64,000 bases of DNA from an uncultured Acetatifactor sp. (GCA_947625675.1 CANQPH010000006.1:1-64000), one strand, 5' to 3'. Counted from the first letter of the stretch, positions 41,980 through 52,156 are shown. Notes: generated by a model not told the origin, from the letters alone. A program made the numbers and translations.

Positions 41980-44595
41980 ATGGAACAATATACGGTGACC
42001 GGCATGAGCTGCGCCGCCTGCAGCGCCAGAGTGGAGAAGGCGGTGAGCAAGGTGCCGGGAGTGACCTCCTGTTCCGTGAGCCTGCTGACCAACTCCATGG
42101 GAGTGGAAGGCAGCGCTTCGGAGGCGGAGATCATCAAGGCAGTGGAGGAAGCGGGATACGGGGCATCCAGGAAGGTGCGGAGCGGCTCCGGCCGGGAAAG
42201 CGGGGGAAGTGCTGCAGCCTCCGGCGCAGCGCAGGGTTCCTCCGGGGACTGGTCCGAGGATCCTTTGCTGAAGGACAGGGAGACCCCCGCTTTGAAAAAA
42301 CGCTTGATCGCTTCTTTGATTTTCCTGGCGGCCCTGATGTATCTTTCCATGGGGCATATGATGTGGGGCTGGCCCCTGCCGGGAGCTTTGGCGGAAAATC
42401 ATGTGGCCCTGGGGCTGCTGCAGCTGTTGCTGACGGTGGCCATCATGGTCATCAATCAGAAATTTTTCATAAACGGGGTCAGGAGCCTGCTCCATCGGGC
42501 TCCCAACATGGACGCCCTGGTGGCCCTGGGGGCGGGGGCGGCTTTCGTCTACAGCACCTACGCTCTTTTTGCCATGACCGACGCTCAGATGCGGGGGGAC
42601 ATGGAAGGCGTCATGAGCTATATGCATGAATTCTACTTTGAATCCGCAGGGACGATTTTGACCCTGATCACGGTGGGAAAGATGCTGGAGGCCAAATCCA
42701 AAGGAAGGACCACGGACGCCCTGAAAGGCCTGATGAAGCTGGCGCCCAAGACGGCCACCCTTCTGCGGGACGGGGCGGAAGTGACGGTTCCCGCTTCTCA
42801 GGTGCGCCGGGGCGATCAGTTCCTGATCCGTCCCGGGGAGAACATTCCCGTGGACGGGGTGGTGCTGTCCGGCAGCAGCGCCGTGAACGAGGCGGCTCTG
42901 ACCGGGGAGAGCATCCCCGTGGACAAGGCGGAGGGAGATCCCGTTTCCGCCGCCACGGTAAACCAGTCCGGGTTCCTTCGATGCGAGGCCACCCGGGTGG
43001 GAGAGGACACCACCCTTTCCCAGATCATTCAAATGGTCAGCGACGCCGCAGCCACCAAAGCGCCCATCGCCAAGGTGGCGGACCGGGTATCCGGTGTCTT
43101 TGTTCCGGTGGTGATCCTGATCGCCCTCGTGACCATCGCAGTCTGGCTGATCGCAGGGCAGACCGTGGGATTTGCCCTGGCCAGGGGGATCTCCGTGCTG
43201 GTCATCAGCTGTCCCTGCGCCCTGGGCCTGGCCACGCCGGTGGCCATCATGGTGGGCAACGGAATGGGGGCCAGGAACGGGATCCTGTTTAAAACGGCGG
43301 CTTCCCTGGAAGCCGCAGGGAGAACGCAGATCGTGGCCCTGGATAAGACGGGCACTATCACCAGCGGGGAACCCAGGGTGACGGACGTGCTTCCCGCCCG
43401 GGGGGTGACGGAGGAAGAGCTTCTGACCCTGGCCGCTTCCCTGGAGCAGAAAAGCGAGCATCCTTTGGCCCGGGCGGTACTGGAATACGCCGGACGCCAG
43501 GGGATCCGGGGTCTGGAGGTGCAGGAATTCCAGGCTTTGCCGGGCAACGGGCTCACCGCTCTGCGGGAGGGCCGCAGCCTGGTGGGAGGCAGTGAACGCT
43601 TCATCGGGAGCAGGATGGCTTTTTCGGAAACCTTGCAAAAAGAATCCCGCAGGCTTTCCGAGGAAGGGAAGACGCCCCTGCTCTTTGCCGAGGGGGAAAG
43701 AATCCTGGGCCTTATCGCCGTGGCGGACGTGATCAAGGAAGACAGTCCGGAAGCCATAAAAGAGTTAAAGAACATGGGAATTCGGGTGGTCATGCTGACG
43801 GGGGACAACGAGCGGACCGCCAGGGCCATCGGGGCCCAGGCCGGGGTGGACCAGGTGATCGCCGGAGTGCTTCCGGAGGGCAAGGAAAGCGTGATCCGCT
43901 CTCTGCAGCAGACGGGCAAGGTGGCCATGGTGGGAGATGGGATCAACGATGCGCCGGCCCTGACCCGGGCGGATATCGGAATCGCCATCGGCGCAGGCAC
44001 GGATGTCGCCATTGATGCCGCAGACGTGGTGCTGATGAAGAGCCGGTTAAAGGACGTGCCCGCCGCCATTCGTTTGAGCCGGGCGGTTTTGACCAACATC
44101 CATGAGAACCTGTTTTGGGCCTTTTTCTACAACGTGATCGGCATCCCTCTGGCGGCGGGTGTCTGGATCCCCCTGTTCCACTGGCAGCTGAACCCCATGT
44201 TCGGAGCGGCGGCCATGAGCCTGTCCAGCTTTTGCGTGGTGACCAACGCCCTGCGGCTGAATCTGTTGAAGATTTACGATCCTTCCAGGGACAGGAGGAA
44301 GGGAAAATCGGTCTCTTCTGTCGAAGCGGCGACGCCAGGCAGTTCAGATAAACCAATATTAAATAAGAAAGAAGAGGAAAAAGAAATGACGAAGACCATG
44401 AAAATCGAAGGCATGATGTGCGGACACTGCGAGGCCAGAGTGAAGAAGGCCCTGGAGGCCCTGGAGGGAGTGACGGAGGCCAAGGTGAGCCATGCGGACG
44501 GAACCGCCGTGGTGACCCTGAGCGCCCCCGTGGATAACGGTGCGCTTCAGAAAGCGGTGGAAGACCAGGATTACAAGGTGATTTCCGTTCAGTAA
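41980..44595 (+). CDS. copA: Copper-exporting P1B ATPase CopA with a C-terminal CopZ-like domain
   Basis: N-terminal HMA domain with GMSCAAC (Cys11, Cys14), eight TM segments including [10 protein letters not shown], phosphorylation DKTGT, SEHPLA and [13 protein letters not shown] second HMA domain ([15 protein letters not shown]) is joined in frame at the C-terminus through a Lys/Glu linker. AGAGGA and an internal ATG 44386 (Met803) would allow a free CopZ chaperone of about 69 residues. 871 residues. ATG 41980 with AAGG upstream. Preceded by csoR. Confidence 0.94.
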   Translation: MEQYTVTGMSCAACSARVEKAVSKVPGVTSCSVSLLTNSMGVEGSASEAEIIKAVEEAGYGASRKVRSGSGRESGGSAAASGAAQGSSGDWSEDPLLKDRETPALKKRLIASLIFLAALMYLSMGHMMWGWPLPGALAENHVALGLLQLLLTVAIMVINQKFFINGVRSLLHRAPNMDALVALGAGAAFVYSTYALFAMTDAQMRGDMEGVMSYMHEFYFESAGTILTLITVGKMLEAKSKGRTTDALKGLMKLAPKTATLLRDGAEVTVPASQVRRGDQFLIRPGENIPVDGVVLSGSSAVNEAALTGESIPVDKAEGDPVSAATVNQSGFLRCEATRVGEDTTLSQIIQMVSDAAATKAPIAKVADRVSGVFVPVVILIALVTIAVWLIAGQTVGFALARGISVLVISCPCALGLATPVAIMVGNGMGARNGILFKTAASLEAAGRTQIVALDKTGTITSGEPRVTDVLPARGVTEEELLTLAASLEQKSEHPLARAVLEYAGRQGIRGLEVQEFQALPGNGLTALREGRSLVGGSERFIGSRMAFSETLQKESRRLSEEGKTPLLFAEGERILGLIAVADVIKEDSPEAIKELKNMGIRVVMLTGDNERTARAIGAQAGVDQVIAGVLPEGKESVIRSLQQTGKVAMVGDGINDAPALTRADIGIAIGAGTDVAIDAADVVLMKSRLKDVPAAIRLSRAVLTNIHENLFWAFFYNVIGIPLAAGVWIPLFHWQLNPMFGAAAMSLSSFCVVTNALRLNLLKIYDPSRDRRKGKSVSSVEAATPGSSDKPILNKKEEEKEMTKTMKIEGMMCGHCEARVKKALEALEGVTEAKVSHADGTAVVTLSAPVDNGALQKAVEDQDYKVISVQ

Positions 44596-44638
44596 AAAGA
44601 GGAAAGCAGGTTCGCAGGACGAACTGCGGGGAGCGGCT

Positions 44639-45313
44639 ATGTATCGGATTTTGCTGGTAGAGGATGATGAAGGAATCGCCCTGGCCATATCCAGGCAGGC
44701 GCAGTCGTGGGATCTGGAGGTGAGGATCGTCCGGAATTTCCGCAATGTCATGGCGGAATTTGCGGAATATGATCCCCACCTGGTTCTGCTGGACATCGGC
44801 CTGCCCTTTTACAACGGCTATTACTGGTGCCAGGAGATCCGCAAGGTATCCAGGGTGCCCGTGATTTTCATTTCCTCCGCTTCGGACAACATGAACATCG
44901 TCATGGCCATGAACATGGGAGGGGACGACTTCATCGTCAAGCCCTTCGATCAGGAGGTGCTGATGGCGAAGCTGGGAGCTTTGCTTCGCAGATCCTATGA
45001 CTTCGCAGCTTCCCTGCCGGTGCTGGAGCACCGGGGCGCCCTGCTGAACACCGGGGAAAACGTCCTGGTCTATGGGAATCAGAGACTGGAGCTGACCCGG
45101 AATGAATACCGCATTCTCCATACTTTGCTGGAAAACAAGGGCAGGGTGGTGAGCCGGGAGCGCCTGATGGAAAGGCTGTGGGAGACAGACAGTTTCGTAG
45201 ATGACAACACCTTGACGGTGAACGTGAATCGACTGCGCAAAAAGCTGGACGGCCTGGGGCTGGAGGATTTCATCGTCACCAAATTCGGCGTGGGTTATCT
45301 GGTGGAGGCCTAG
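44639..45313 (+). CDS. BceR-type response regulator
   Basis: OmpR family with acidic residues E8/D9/D10, Asp52 (LLDIGLP), Lys in IVKPFD and a winged-helix C-terminus (VNVNRLRKKLDGLGL, FGVGYLVEA). 224 residues. First gene of a regulator-kinase-ATPase-permease set. Confidence 0.92.
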   Translation: MYRILLVEDDEGIALAISRQAQSWDLEVRIVRNFRNVMAEFAEYDPHLVLLDIGLPFYNGYYWCQEIRKVSRVPVIFISSASDNMNIVMAMNMGGDDFIVKPFDQEVLMAKLGALLRRSYDFAASLPVLEHRGALLNTGENVLVYGNQRLELTRNEYRILHTLLENKGRVVSRERLMERLWETDSFVDDNTLTVNVNRLRKKLDGLGLEDFIVTKFGVGYLVEA

Positions 45314-45370
45314 GAGTCAGGAGGAATTGCGGAGTGGAACCGCCCGTTGCTTGGCTTGGTTGCGCTGGAA

Positions 45371-45577
45371 AGGTTTCCGGGAGAGGCGGGAAAGGAGAAG
45401 GCTTCCGGGAAGTTGAGAGAAGAAGCTTTCGGGAGAGGCGGGAAAGGAGAAGGCTGCTGGGAGGTTGAGAGAAAAAGCTTTCGGGAGAGGCGGGAAAGGA
45501 GAAGGCTTCCGGGAAGTTGAGAGAAAAAGCCTTCGGGAGAGGCAGGAAGGAGAAGGCTTCCGGAAGGAGCGGAAGGG
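45371..45577 (+). repeat. 52-bp tandem repeat, about four copies, between bceR-like and bceS-like genes
   Basis: The motif GAGAGGCGGGAAAGGAGAAG recurs at 45381, 45433, 45485 and, altered, at 45537. Fills almost the whole 271-base gap and places a purine-rich run directly before the kinase start. Confidence 0.93.
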
Positions 45578-45584
45578 ATACAGG

Positions 45585-46604
45585 ATGAGCAGACAGGAGG
45601 ACGCAGGGGCCTTTGGAGATTTTCTAAAGCGTTATATGAGGAGCCACAAATGGGGAATTCTAGCGTTCTTCCTGTTTGTGGGCGTGTTTTTGCTGTCCTT
45701 TTTTCTATATCATCTTCCCCTGAAAGCGGTGATCTATCCCGCCCTGCTCTGCGGTTTGCTGGGCATTTTGCTGGGAGGAAGGCGGCTTGCCCTGGATTGG
45801 AAAAAACAGGCTCGCCTGGAAGAACTTCGGGCACTTCCCGCATTTCTGGCGGAACGCTTCCCAGAAGCGGACGGCTGGCAGGAAGATGAGTATCAGCGGA
45901 TCCTGGCGGCCTGGCAGGAGCAGATGCGCAGCCAGAAGGACGAGATGGATCGGAAGTATGGGGAGATGTTGGATTATTACACCCTTTGGGCCCACCAGAT
46001 CAAAACGCCCATCGCCTCCATGCGTCTGAACCTGCAGAACGAGGATTCCCCGCTTTCCCGAACCTTGTCCCAGGAGGTGCTTCGAATCGAGCAGTATGTG
46101 GAGATGGCGCTGTTGTACCTGAAGCTGAACGGAGACGGCACGGATTATGTGCTGCGGGAGCACAGTCTGGAAGAGCTGGTGAGGCAGGCGGTGAAAAAAT
46201 TCGCCGGACAATTTATCCTGAAAAAGCTGAAGCTGGAGCTGCATCCCCTGCCCGGGAAGGCGGTGACGGATGAAAAATGGATGGTCTTTGTGCTGGAACA
46301 GGTGCTTTCCAATGCGCTGAAATACACCCAGTCCGGCGCCATCACCATATGGCAGGAGGAGCCCGCCACCATTTGCATCCGGGATACGGGAATCGGGATC
46401 GCCGCTTCCGACCTGCCCCGGATTTTCGAGAAAGGCTACACGGGATTTAACGGCAGGAGCGACAAGCGGGCCAGCGGCATCGGCCTCTATCTCTGCCGCC
46501 GGATCTGCGGGGAACTGGGCCACGACATCAAAGTCGCTTCCAAGCCGGACGAGGGCACCACTGTCCGGATCTGCCTGGCCCAGGAGAAATTCACGGGGGA
46601 GTGA
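45585..46604 (+). CDS. BceS-type intramembrane-sensing histidine kinase
   Basis: Two TM helices near the N-terminus (GILAFFLFVGVFLLSFFLY and IYPALLCGLLGILLGG) with almost no extracellular loop, as in kinases that take the signal from their ABC transporter. His137 (WAHQIKTPIASM) and a HATPase domain (EQVLSNALKYT, DTGIGIAASD, SGIGLYLC). 339 residues. ATG 45585 follows GGAAGGG. Confidence 0.93.
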   Translation: MSRQEDAGAFGDFLKRYMRSHKWGILAFFLFVGVFLLSFFLYHLPLKAVIYPALLCGLLGILLGGRRLALDWKKQARLEELRALPAFLAERFPEADGWQEDEYQRILAAWQEQMRSQKDEMDRKYGEMLDYYTLWAHQIKTPIASMRLNLQNEDSPLSRTLSQEVLRIEQYVEMALLYLKLNGDGTDYVLREHSLEELVRQAVKKFAGQFILKKLKLELHPLPGKAVTDEKWMVFVLEQVLSNALKYTQSGAITIWQEEPATICIRDTGIGIAASDLPRIFEKGYTGFNGRSDKRASGIGLYLCRRICGELGHDIKVASKPDEGTTVRICLAQEKFTGE

Positions 46605-46622
46605 AACTTGTATTATAAAATC

Positions 46623-46636
46623 TAACATATTTGTAA
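46623..46636 (+). promoter_or_regulatory. Candidate BceR-type operator
   Basis: TAACA-TATT-TGTAA matches the TNACA-N4-TGTAA operator known for BceR-like regulators, 147 bases upstream of the transporter genes. Confidence 0.6.
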
Positions 46637-46782
46637 GAATTTCAGGGAGAAATGTAAGACGATGTTATGGTTTTCATTTCTCTTTTTTGTTAAGATGAAT
46701 GCATCAGATGGATCCTCTGAAAATTCAAAAAAGGCGGGGACAGGGGGAGGGGAGTCCTCCGGTCCCCGGGAACGAGGGAAGT

Positions 46783-47601
46783 ATGAGTATTTTGGAAGTA
46801 AACGGTCTGAAAAAGACCTATACCACCCGTTACGGCGGGCAGAAGGTGGAGGCCCTGAAAAACGTGACCTTCACCGTGGAAGAGGGGGAATATGTGGCGA
46901 TCATGGGGGAATCCGGCTCCGGCAAGACCACGCTGCTCAACATCTTGGCGGCGTTGGATAAGCCCACGGGGGGCAGCGTGAAGCTGGACGGGGAGGAGCT
47001 GTCCCGGCTGAAGGAATCGGCGGTGGCATCCTTCCGCAGGGATCATTTGGGATTTGTGTTCCAGGAGTTCAATCTCCTGGACACCTTCACCCTGGAGGAC
47101 AATATTTATCTGCCCCTGGTGCTGGCGGGCAAGCGTTACGGGGAGATGCGGGACCGCCTGGTGCCAGTGGCGGATCAGCTGGGTATTTTGGAACTTTTGA
47201 AAAAATACCCCTATGAGGTATCCGGCGGGCAAAAGCAGCGGGCGGCGGTGGCCAGGGCTCTGATCACTTCTCCCAGGCTGATCCTGGCGGACGAACCCAC
47301 GGGGGCCCTGGATTCCAAGGCCACGGACGAACTCCTGCGCATGTTCGGGGAAATCAACAGCAAGGGGCAGACCATCCTCATGGTGACCCATTCCGTCAAG
47401 GCGGCCAGTCATGCGGGGAGAGTGCTGTTCATCAAGGACGGGGAGGTTTTCCACCAGATCTACAAAGGGGAGGAAAGCGACGAGGAACTGTACGCCAGGA
47501 TTTCGGAAACCCTGACGGTGCTGGCCACCCGGGGCGGCAATGGGGGAGAGACGGAGGAGTTCGCCGGCTTTCCCGGACACAGGGGAGGCGAGGGGAGATG
47601 A
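46783..47601 (+). CDS. BceA-type ABC transporter ATPase
   Basis: Walker A GESGSGKTT, signature VSGGQKQR, Walker B LILADEPTGALD and H-loop VTHSV. 272 residues. The closing residues overlap the permease start by four bases (ATGA). With the permease and the kinase it should form a peptide-antibiotic sensing and resistance complex, for example against bacitracin-like or lipid-II-binding peptides. Confidence 0.94.
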   Translation: MSILEVNGLKKTYTTRYGGQKVEALKNVTFTVEEGEYVAIMGESGSGKTTLLNILAALDKPTGGSVKLDGEELSRLKESAVASFRRDHLGFVFQEFNLLDTFTLEDNIYLPLVLAGKRYGEMRDRLVPVADQLGILELLKKYPYEVSGGQKQRAAVARALITSPRLILADEPTGALDSKATDELLRMFGEINSKGQTILMVTHSVKAASHAGRVLFIKDGEVFHQIYKGEESDEELYARISETLTVLATRGGNGGETEEFAGFPGHRGGEGR

Positions 47602-49820
47602 AGGCTGATAGAAACTATCCGCAGGGAGAGCAGCGTGAGAATCCGCAAGGCGCCCAGCGCACAAATCCGCAAGAGGAGCGGCGTGAAAACCTTCAGGGGA
47701 AGCGGCATGAAAATTCTCAGGGAGCTCAGCGTGAAAAAAGAAATCACGGATCGGGAAAGCCGCTGTTCTATCTCCGTCTGGCTTGGATCGGGATCCGCAA
47801 GAATAAACGGTTTTACCTGCCTTATCTGCTGACCTGTATGGGAATGGTCATGATGTTTTACATTATCGTGTTCCTGGCCACGGGAGAGTCCTTAAAGGGG
47901 ATGAGCGGCGGGGAAGTCATGGCATCGCTTTTGAGTACGGGAAGTTATGTGATCGGTTTTTTCTCCCTGTGCTTCTTGTTTTACACCAATTCCTTCCTGA
48001 TTCGCCGCAGAAAAAAGGAGTTCGGCCTGTACAACATCCTGGGCATGGGGAAGAGGAATCTGCTCTGCGTCATTTTCTGGGAAAACGTGATGATGGCTGC
48101 GCTGTCTCTGGCGGGGGGCCTGGCGGCGGGCATCGCCTTTTCCAAGCTTGCGGAGCTGCTGATGATCAACATCATGCATCAGAATGTGAACTTCACCCTT
48201 TCCGTGGGGTGGGAGGCCGTGAAACTGACCCTCCAGGTCTTCGGCGGGATTTTCCTGCTGCTTTTGCTGCGCAGCATGTGGCAGATCAGGCTTTCCAAGC
48301 CGGTGGAGCTGTTGCGGAGCGAGTCCGTGGGGGAGAAGCCGCCTCGGGCCAATTATCTGTTCGCCCTGGCGGGGCTTTTGCTTTTGAGCGGGGCCTATTA
48401 TCTGGCGGTGGTCATAGAGAACCCCCTGGAAGCCATTCTCTGGTTCTTCGTGGCGGTGATCATGGTGATCCTGGCCACCTACCTGCTGTTCATTTCCGGT
48501 TCCGTGACGCTGTGCAGGCTGCTGCAGAAAAATAAGAACTATTATTATCGAACCAATCATTTCGTCTCCGTTTCCTCCATGGTGTATCGGATGAAACGCA
48601 ACGGGGCGGGACTGGCCAGCATCTGCATCCTGTGCACCATGGTGCTGGTCATGCTCACGGGGACGGTGTGCATGTACATCGGAACGGAGGAGAGCCTTCG
48701 CAGCAGATATCCCCGGAACATTCTGCTGCGCACCCAGCAGGCGGCATCCCTGGAGGAAGAGAAGCTGGAAAACGTGAGGCTGGCCGTAAAGGAGGTGCTT
48801 GCGGAAAACGGCCGGGAAATGACGGCCCTGCAGGAGTATCGGCTGGGGGACGCCAACGGCTGTTACATCGTGGATGGAAGGATCCTGCCTTTTTTGCCCA
48901 TGGAAGAGGCCAGGGTAGCGGGAGCCCTGGATTCCTTTGTCCAGACCTGGCAGATGTTTCTGATTTCCTTGGAGGATTACAACAGGCTGATGGGGACGGA
49001 AGAAACCCTGGAGGAGGGAGAAATTCTGATCCATACCACCAAGGCAAAATATACGGAAGATACTTTGATCATGCCCTTCGGGGAGACCAGGCGGATCAAG
49101 AAATACGTGAAGGATTTCGTGAACAACGATATCGACTCCATGCAGATTTTTCCCACCTTTTATTTGATCACGCCGGATTTTGAAGGGGACATGGAGCGCT
49201 GGAATCAGGTGGAATATCGGATCTCCGAAATGGGGGACACGGTTCGATATCCGGTTACCTGGATCTGGTATTACGGTTTTGACCTGGAGGCCGGGGAGGA
49301 GGAGCAGAAGACCATTGCGCTGCAGCTTCGGGATCGTCTGAACGATCTGGCGGCAAAAGAGCAGATCTATTCGACGGAACGGGAGAGCGTAGCCCTGGAA
49401 AGAACCTATTTTTATAGCTTGTACGGGGGACTGTTTTTCCTGGGAACGCTGTTGGGCATTGTGTTCCTGCTTGCAGCAGTGCTGATCATTTATTATAAGC
49501 AGATTTCGGAAGGGTATGAGGATCAGAGCCGGTTCGAGATCATGCAGAAGGTCGGCATGACCAAGAGGGAGATCCGGAAAAGCATCAATTCCCAGGTGCT
49601 CACGGTGTTCTTCCTGCCTCTTTTGACCGCCGGAGTGCACTTGAGTTTTGCCTTCATCATCATGCGGAGGATGCTGTTGGTCTTTTCCCTGAACAACACC
49701 CTGCTGCTTCTGGCCGTGGCCGTGGTCTGCTTCGGCGTCTTCGGACTGTTCTACGTGCTGGTCTACCACAGGACGTCCCGGGCCTATTACCACATCGTGA
49801 CGGAGGCCAGGCAGGAATAG
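47598..49820 (+). CDS. BceB-type ABC permease with a repeat-encoded N-terminus
   Basis: FtsX-like permease with about ten TM segments and a large extracellular domain between TM7 and TM8 (about residues 360-600) used for sensing in the family. 740 residues. The first 46 residues are an eight-residue repeat (NPQGAQRE type) ahead of FYLRLAWIGIRKNKRFYLPY, where family members normally begin. Overlaps the ATPase gene. Confidence 0.93.
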   Translation: MKADRNYPQGEQRENPQGAQRTNPQEERRENLQGKRHENSQGAQREKRNHGSGKPLFYLRLAWIGIRKNKRFYLPYLLTCMGMVMMFYIIVFLATGESLKGMSGGEVMASLLSTGSYVIGFFSLCFLFYTNSFLIRRRKKEFGLYNILGMGKRNLLCVIFWENVMMAALSLAGGLAAGIAFSKLAELLMINIMHQNVNFTLSVGWEAVKLTLQVFGGIFLLLLLRSMWQIRLSKPVELLRSESVGEKPPRANYLFALAGLLLLSGAYYLAVVIENPLEAILWFFVAVIMVILATYLLFISGSVTLCRLLQKNKNYYYRTNHFVSVSSMVYRMKRNGAGLASICILCTMVLVMLTGTVCMYIGTEESLRSRYPRNILLRTQQAASLEEEKLENVRLAVKEVLAENGREMTALQEYRLGDANGCYIVDGRILPFLPMEEARVAGALDSFVQTWQMFLISLEDYNRLMGTEETLEEGEILIHTTKAKYTEDTLIMPFGETRRIKKYVKDFVNNDIDSMQIFPTFYLITPDFEGDMERWNQVEYRISEMGDTVRYPVTWIWYYGFDLEAGEEEQKTIALQLRDRLNDLAAKEQIYSTERESVALERTYFYSLYGGLFFLGTLLGIVFLLAAVLIIYYKQISEGYEDQSRFEIMQKVGMTKREIRKSINSQVLTVFFLPLLTAGVHLSFAFIIMRRMLLVFSLNNTLLLLAVAVVCFGVFGLFYVLVYHRTSRAYYHIVTEARQE
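47616..47735 (+). repeat. In-frame 24-bp tandem repeat (five copies) at the start of the bceB-like gene
   Basis: Encodes YPQGEQRE, NPQGAQRT, NPQEERRE, NLQGKRHE and NSQGAQRE. Confidence 0.9.
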
Positions 49821-49842
49821 GGGATGCGTAGTCCCCTATTCC
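49814..49842. terminator. Hairpin between convergent bceB-like and racemase genes
   Basis: GGAATAGGGGA pairs perfectly with TCCCCTATTCC. The bceB stop codon lies in the stem. No long T-run, so termination strength is uncertain. Confidence 0.6.
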
Positions 49843-49856
49843 CTTAACGGCTCTGC

Positions 49857-51038
49857 TTATGAGAATGTCCTGGGGAGCCTGCTCCCCAGGCGGCTTAGGA
49901 TTTCGTTGGAAATGGTGCCCAGGCGGCGGGCCAGCTCGCAGGCGGTGATCTGTTCCCCGCCGTCCCGCCCTATGAGGGTGGCGATGGAACCGGCGGTCAC
50001 CTCCGGGATGTCCGTCACGTCCACCAGGGTCTGGTCCATGCAGACGGGACTGACGATAGGGGCCCGGCGGCCGGAAAGCAGGACTTCTCCCGCACCGTTT
50101 GAAAGTCCCCGGGGCAGGCCGTCCCCGTAACCGATGGACAGGGCGGCGATGCGGCGGGGGGAAGAGGTCTGGAAGCGCAGACCGTAACCGGCGGTCTCCC
50201 CGGGGCGGATTTCCCGGAGGGAGGCCACCCTGGCGTACAGGGACAGTACCGGGGCAAGGGGCAGGGGACAATCCCGGGTATCCTCTTCCGTGCTCAGCAT
50301 GCCGTAGAGGGCGATGCCGGGCCGGGCATAATCCAATGTGAGTTCCGGATGGTTCAGAATCCCATAGCTGGACTGCAGGTGGAGTTTGGCTTCGGGAAGG
50401 AATTCCCGGAGTTTTTTTGCTGCGGACATAAAAGTTTCAATCTGTGCCTGGGTGAAGCTTTTTCCCTGGGGGGAGATCAGATCCGCTGCACCCAGATGGG
50501 AAAAAACACCGTCGATTCGCAGATGCTTCATGCCGCAGATGGATTTAAGCTGCTCCCTTTGATGGGCAGGGACGCCCAGCCGATGCATGCCGGTGTCCAC
50601 CGCCAGATGGACGGGGAGCCTCCTAATGCCGGAAGCTTCCGCATATTCTTCCAGAAGAAGGGCATAGGGGTAATCCACCAGGGTCTGGGTCAGGTCATAT
50701 CGGGCGAGTAGGGGGAAGGCGTCGGGATGGGTGTAGCCCAGGATCAGGATGACGCCCTGGATACCGGCCTGCCGCAGGGCGGCGCCCTCTTCCGCACAGG
50801 CCACGCAGAAGGAGTCGATGCCCAGGCGGCTGCATTCCCTGGAAATGAGAACTGCCCCGTGTCCGTAAGCGTTGGCCTTCACTGCGGGCATCAGCCGGCA
50901 GCGCTTGGGCAGGATGGAGCGCAGCAGGGCGATGTTGGAAGTCAGGGCGGTGCGGTCCAATTCGATCCAGGCCCGGGACTTGTCCGCAGGACAGTATTTC
51001 CCTGCTGCCATGGGCTCCCCATCATATTGGTCAATCAT
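49857..51038 (-). CDS. Soluble serine/alanine racemase, VanT-like
   Basis: PLP-dependent racemase: KANAYGHG carries the PLP Lys, and ETAGYGLRF the second catalytic Tyr. Near the C-terminus the alanine racemase motif TINYE is TISNE, giving Asn378 where alanine racemases have Tyr; the same Asn marks VanT serine racemases. The membrane domain of VanT is absent. 393 residues. ATG 51038 has AGGAGG seven bases upstream; an in-frame start near 51107 is possible. Follows vanG. It would supply D-Ser for D-Ala-D-Ser. Confidence 0.85.
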   Translation of the reverse strand: MIDQYDGEPMAAGKYCPADKSRAWIELDRTALTSNIALLRSILPKRCRLMPAVKANAYGHGAVLISRECSRLGIDSFCVACAEEGAALRQAGIQGVILILGYTHPDAFPLLARYDLTQTLVDYPYALLLEEYAEASGIRRLPVHLAVDTGMHRLGVPAHQREQLKSICGMKHLRIDGVFSHLGAADLISPQGKSFTQAQIETFMSAAKKLREFLPEAKLHLQSSYGILNHPELTLDYARPGIALYGMLSTEEDTRDCPLPLAPVLSLYARVASLREIRPGETAGYGLRFQTSSPRRIAALSIGYGDGLPRGLSNGAGEVLLSGRRAPIVSPVCMDQTLVDVTDIPEVTAGSIATLIGRDGGEQITACELARRLGTISNEILSRLGSRLPRTFS

Positions 51039-51109
51039 TTTCCATCCTCCTGGTGTAATCTCCCTTGAGCCATGGGCCTTTGGAACAGATTCTGCGGGCA
51101 TGACCATCT

Positions 51110-52156
51110 TCACCGCCCCTCCAGGGCCAGTTCCATCACCTTGTCCAGAACCTCTCCGAAGGAATAGCCCGCCGCCTCCATCATCTTGGGATAACGGCTG
51201 TGTTCCGTGAAGCCGGGGATGGTGTTGACTTCGTTGAAAACGATTCGTCCATCCGGGGTCAGGAACATGTCCACCCTGGCGAAGCCCCGGCAGTCCAGGG
51301 CCCGGTAGATCCTGGCGGCGGTTTCCTTGAGTCGGGCCGCCGTCTCCGGGGAAACCCTGGCCGGAACGTGGATAGAGGAAGTTTTCAGGGTATATTTTTC
51401 CGTAAAATCGAAGAATCCGCCTGAAAGCTCAATCTCATCCGCCTCGCCCAGAATCAGATCGGTGTTGCCCAGCACGGCGCAGCCCGTCTCAAAGCCCGGA
51501 ATGGCTTCCTCCAGGATCACTTGATGATCGTACTGGAAAGCCTCCCGAAGGGCTTCCTGCAGCTGCGTTTTTTCCGCAATCCTGCTGATCCCGAAGGAGG
51601 AGCCGGCCCTCACGGGCTTGACGAAAAGGGGAAGTCCGATCTCATCGGCAAGGCGGTTCGCCTCCTCCATGGAGAAGGAGGACAATACCCCGGAGCGGGG
51701 CACTTCCACCCCTGCGGAGGCGGCGATCCGGTGGGCCCTGTCCTTGTCCATGCAGAGGGCGGAAGAGAGGGTGCCGCAGCCCGCCAGGGGAATCCCGGCC
51801 AGTTCCAGCAGTCCCTGCAGGGTGCCGTCCTCCCCATTCCTGCCGTGGAGGACGGGGAAGGCCGCATCCACGGACAGCTTGATCGCTTCCCCCTCCTGAT
51901 AAAGCAGCAGGACGTGTTCGCTGCGGCTGGGGGAAAGGGCGGCGGGGATGCAGAATTCCGGCTGACACCAGGTGTCGTTTTCGATGCGCTCCGGATCGCC
52001 GTGATAATAGAACCAGTCCCCCTGTCTGGAGATGCCCACGGGGATGGAATGGTATTTGACCGGATCCAGATGTTTCAGGACGGAAGCGGCGGATTTCAGG
52101 GAAACGGAATATTCGGAGGAACAGCCCCCGAAGAATACAAGCACGTTCAGACTCAT
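51110..52156 (-). CDS. vanG-like: D-alanine:D-serine ligase, VanG-like
   Basis: ATP-grasp D-Ala-D-X ligase. FFGGCSSEYSVSLKSA, FPVLHGRNGEDGTLQG, CMDKDRAH, KPVRAGSSFGI and FNEVNTIPGFTEHSRYP are all present. The omega loop FFDFTEKYTLKTS agrees with the EKYT type of D-Ala-D-Ser ligases and the whole sequence reads close to VanG. ATG 52156 follows AAAGGATGAG. 348 residues. Between vanS-like and the racemase gene. Incorporation of D-Ser lowers vancomycin affinity. Confidence 0.9.
   Translation of the reverse strand: MSLNVLVFFGGCSSEYSVSLKSAASVLKHLDPVKYHSIPVGISRQGDWFYYHGDPERIENDTWCQPEFCIPAALSPSRSEHVLLLYQEGEAIKLSVDAAFPVLHGRNGEDGTLQGLLELAGIPLAGCGTLSSALCMDKDRAHRIAASAGVEVPRSGVLSSFSMEEANRLADEIGLPLFVKPVRAGSSFGISRIAEKTQLQEALREAFQYDHQVILEEAIPGFETGCAVLGNTDLILGEADEIELSGGFFDFTEKYTLKTSSIHVPARVSPETAARLKETAARIYRALDCRGFARVDMFLTPDGRIVFNEVNTIPGFTEHSRYPKMMEAAGYSFGEVLDKVMELALEGR

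Noticed and set aside
49857-51038. Ordinary housekeeping alanine racemase
   Set aside because: Position after a VanG-like ligase and Asn in place of the C-terminal Tyr argue for a serine racemase, though dual activity is possible.
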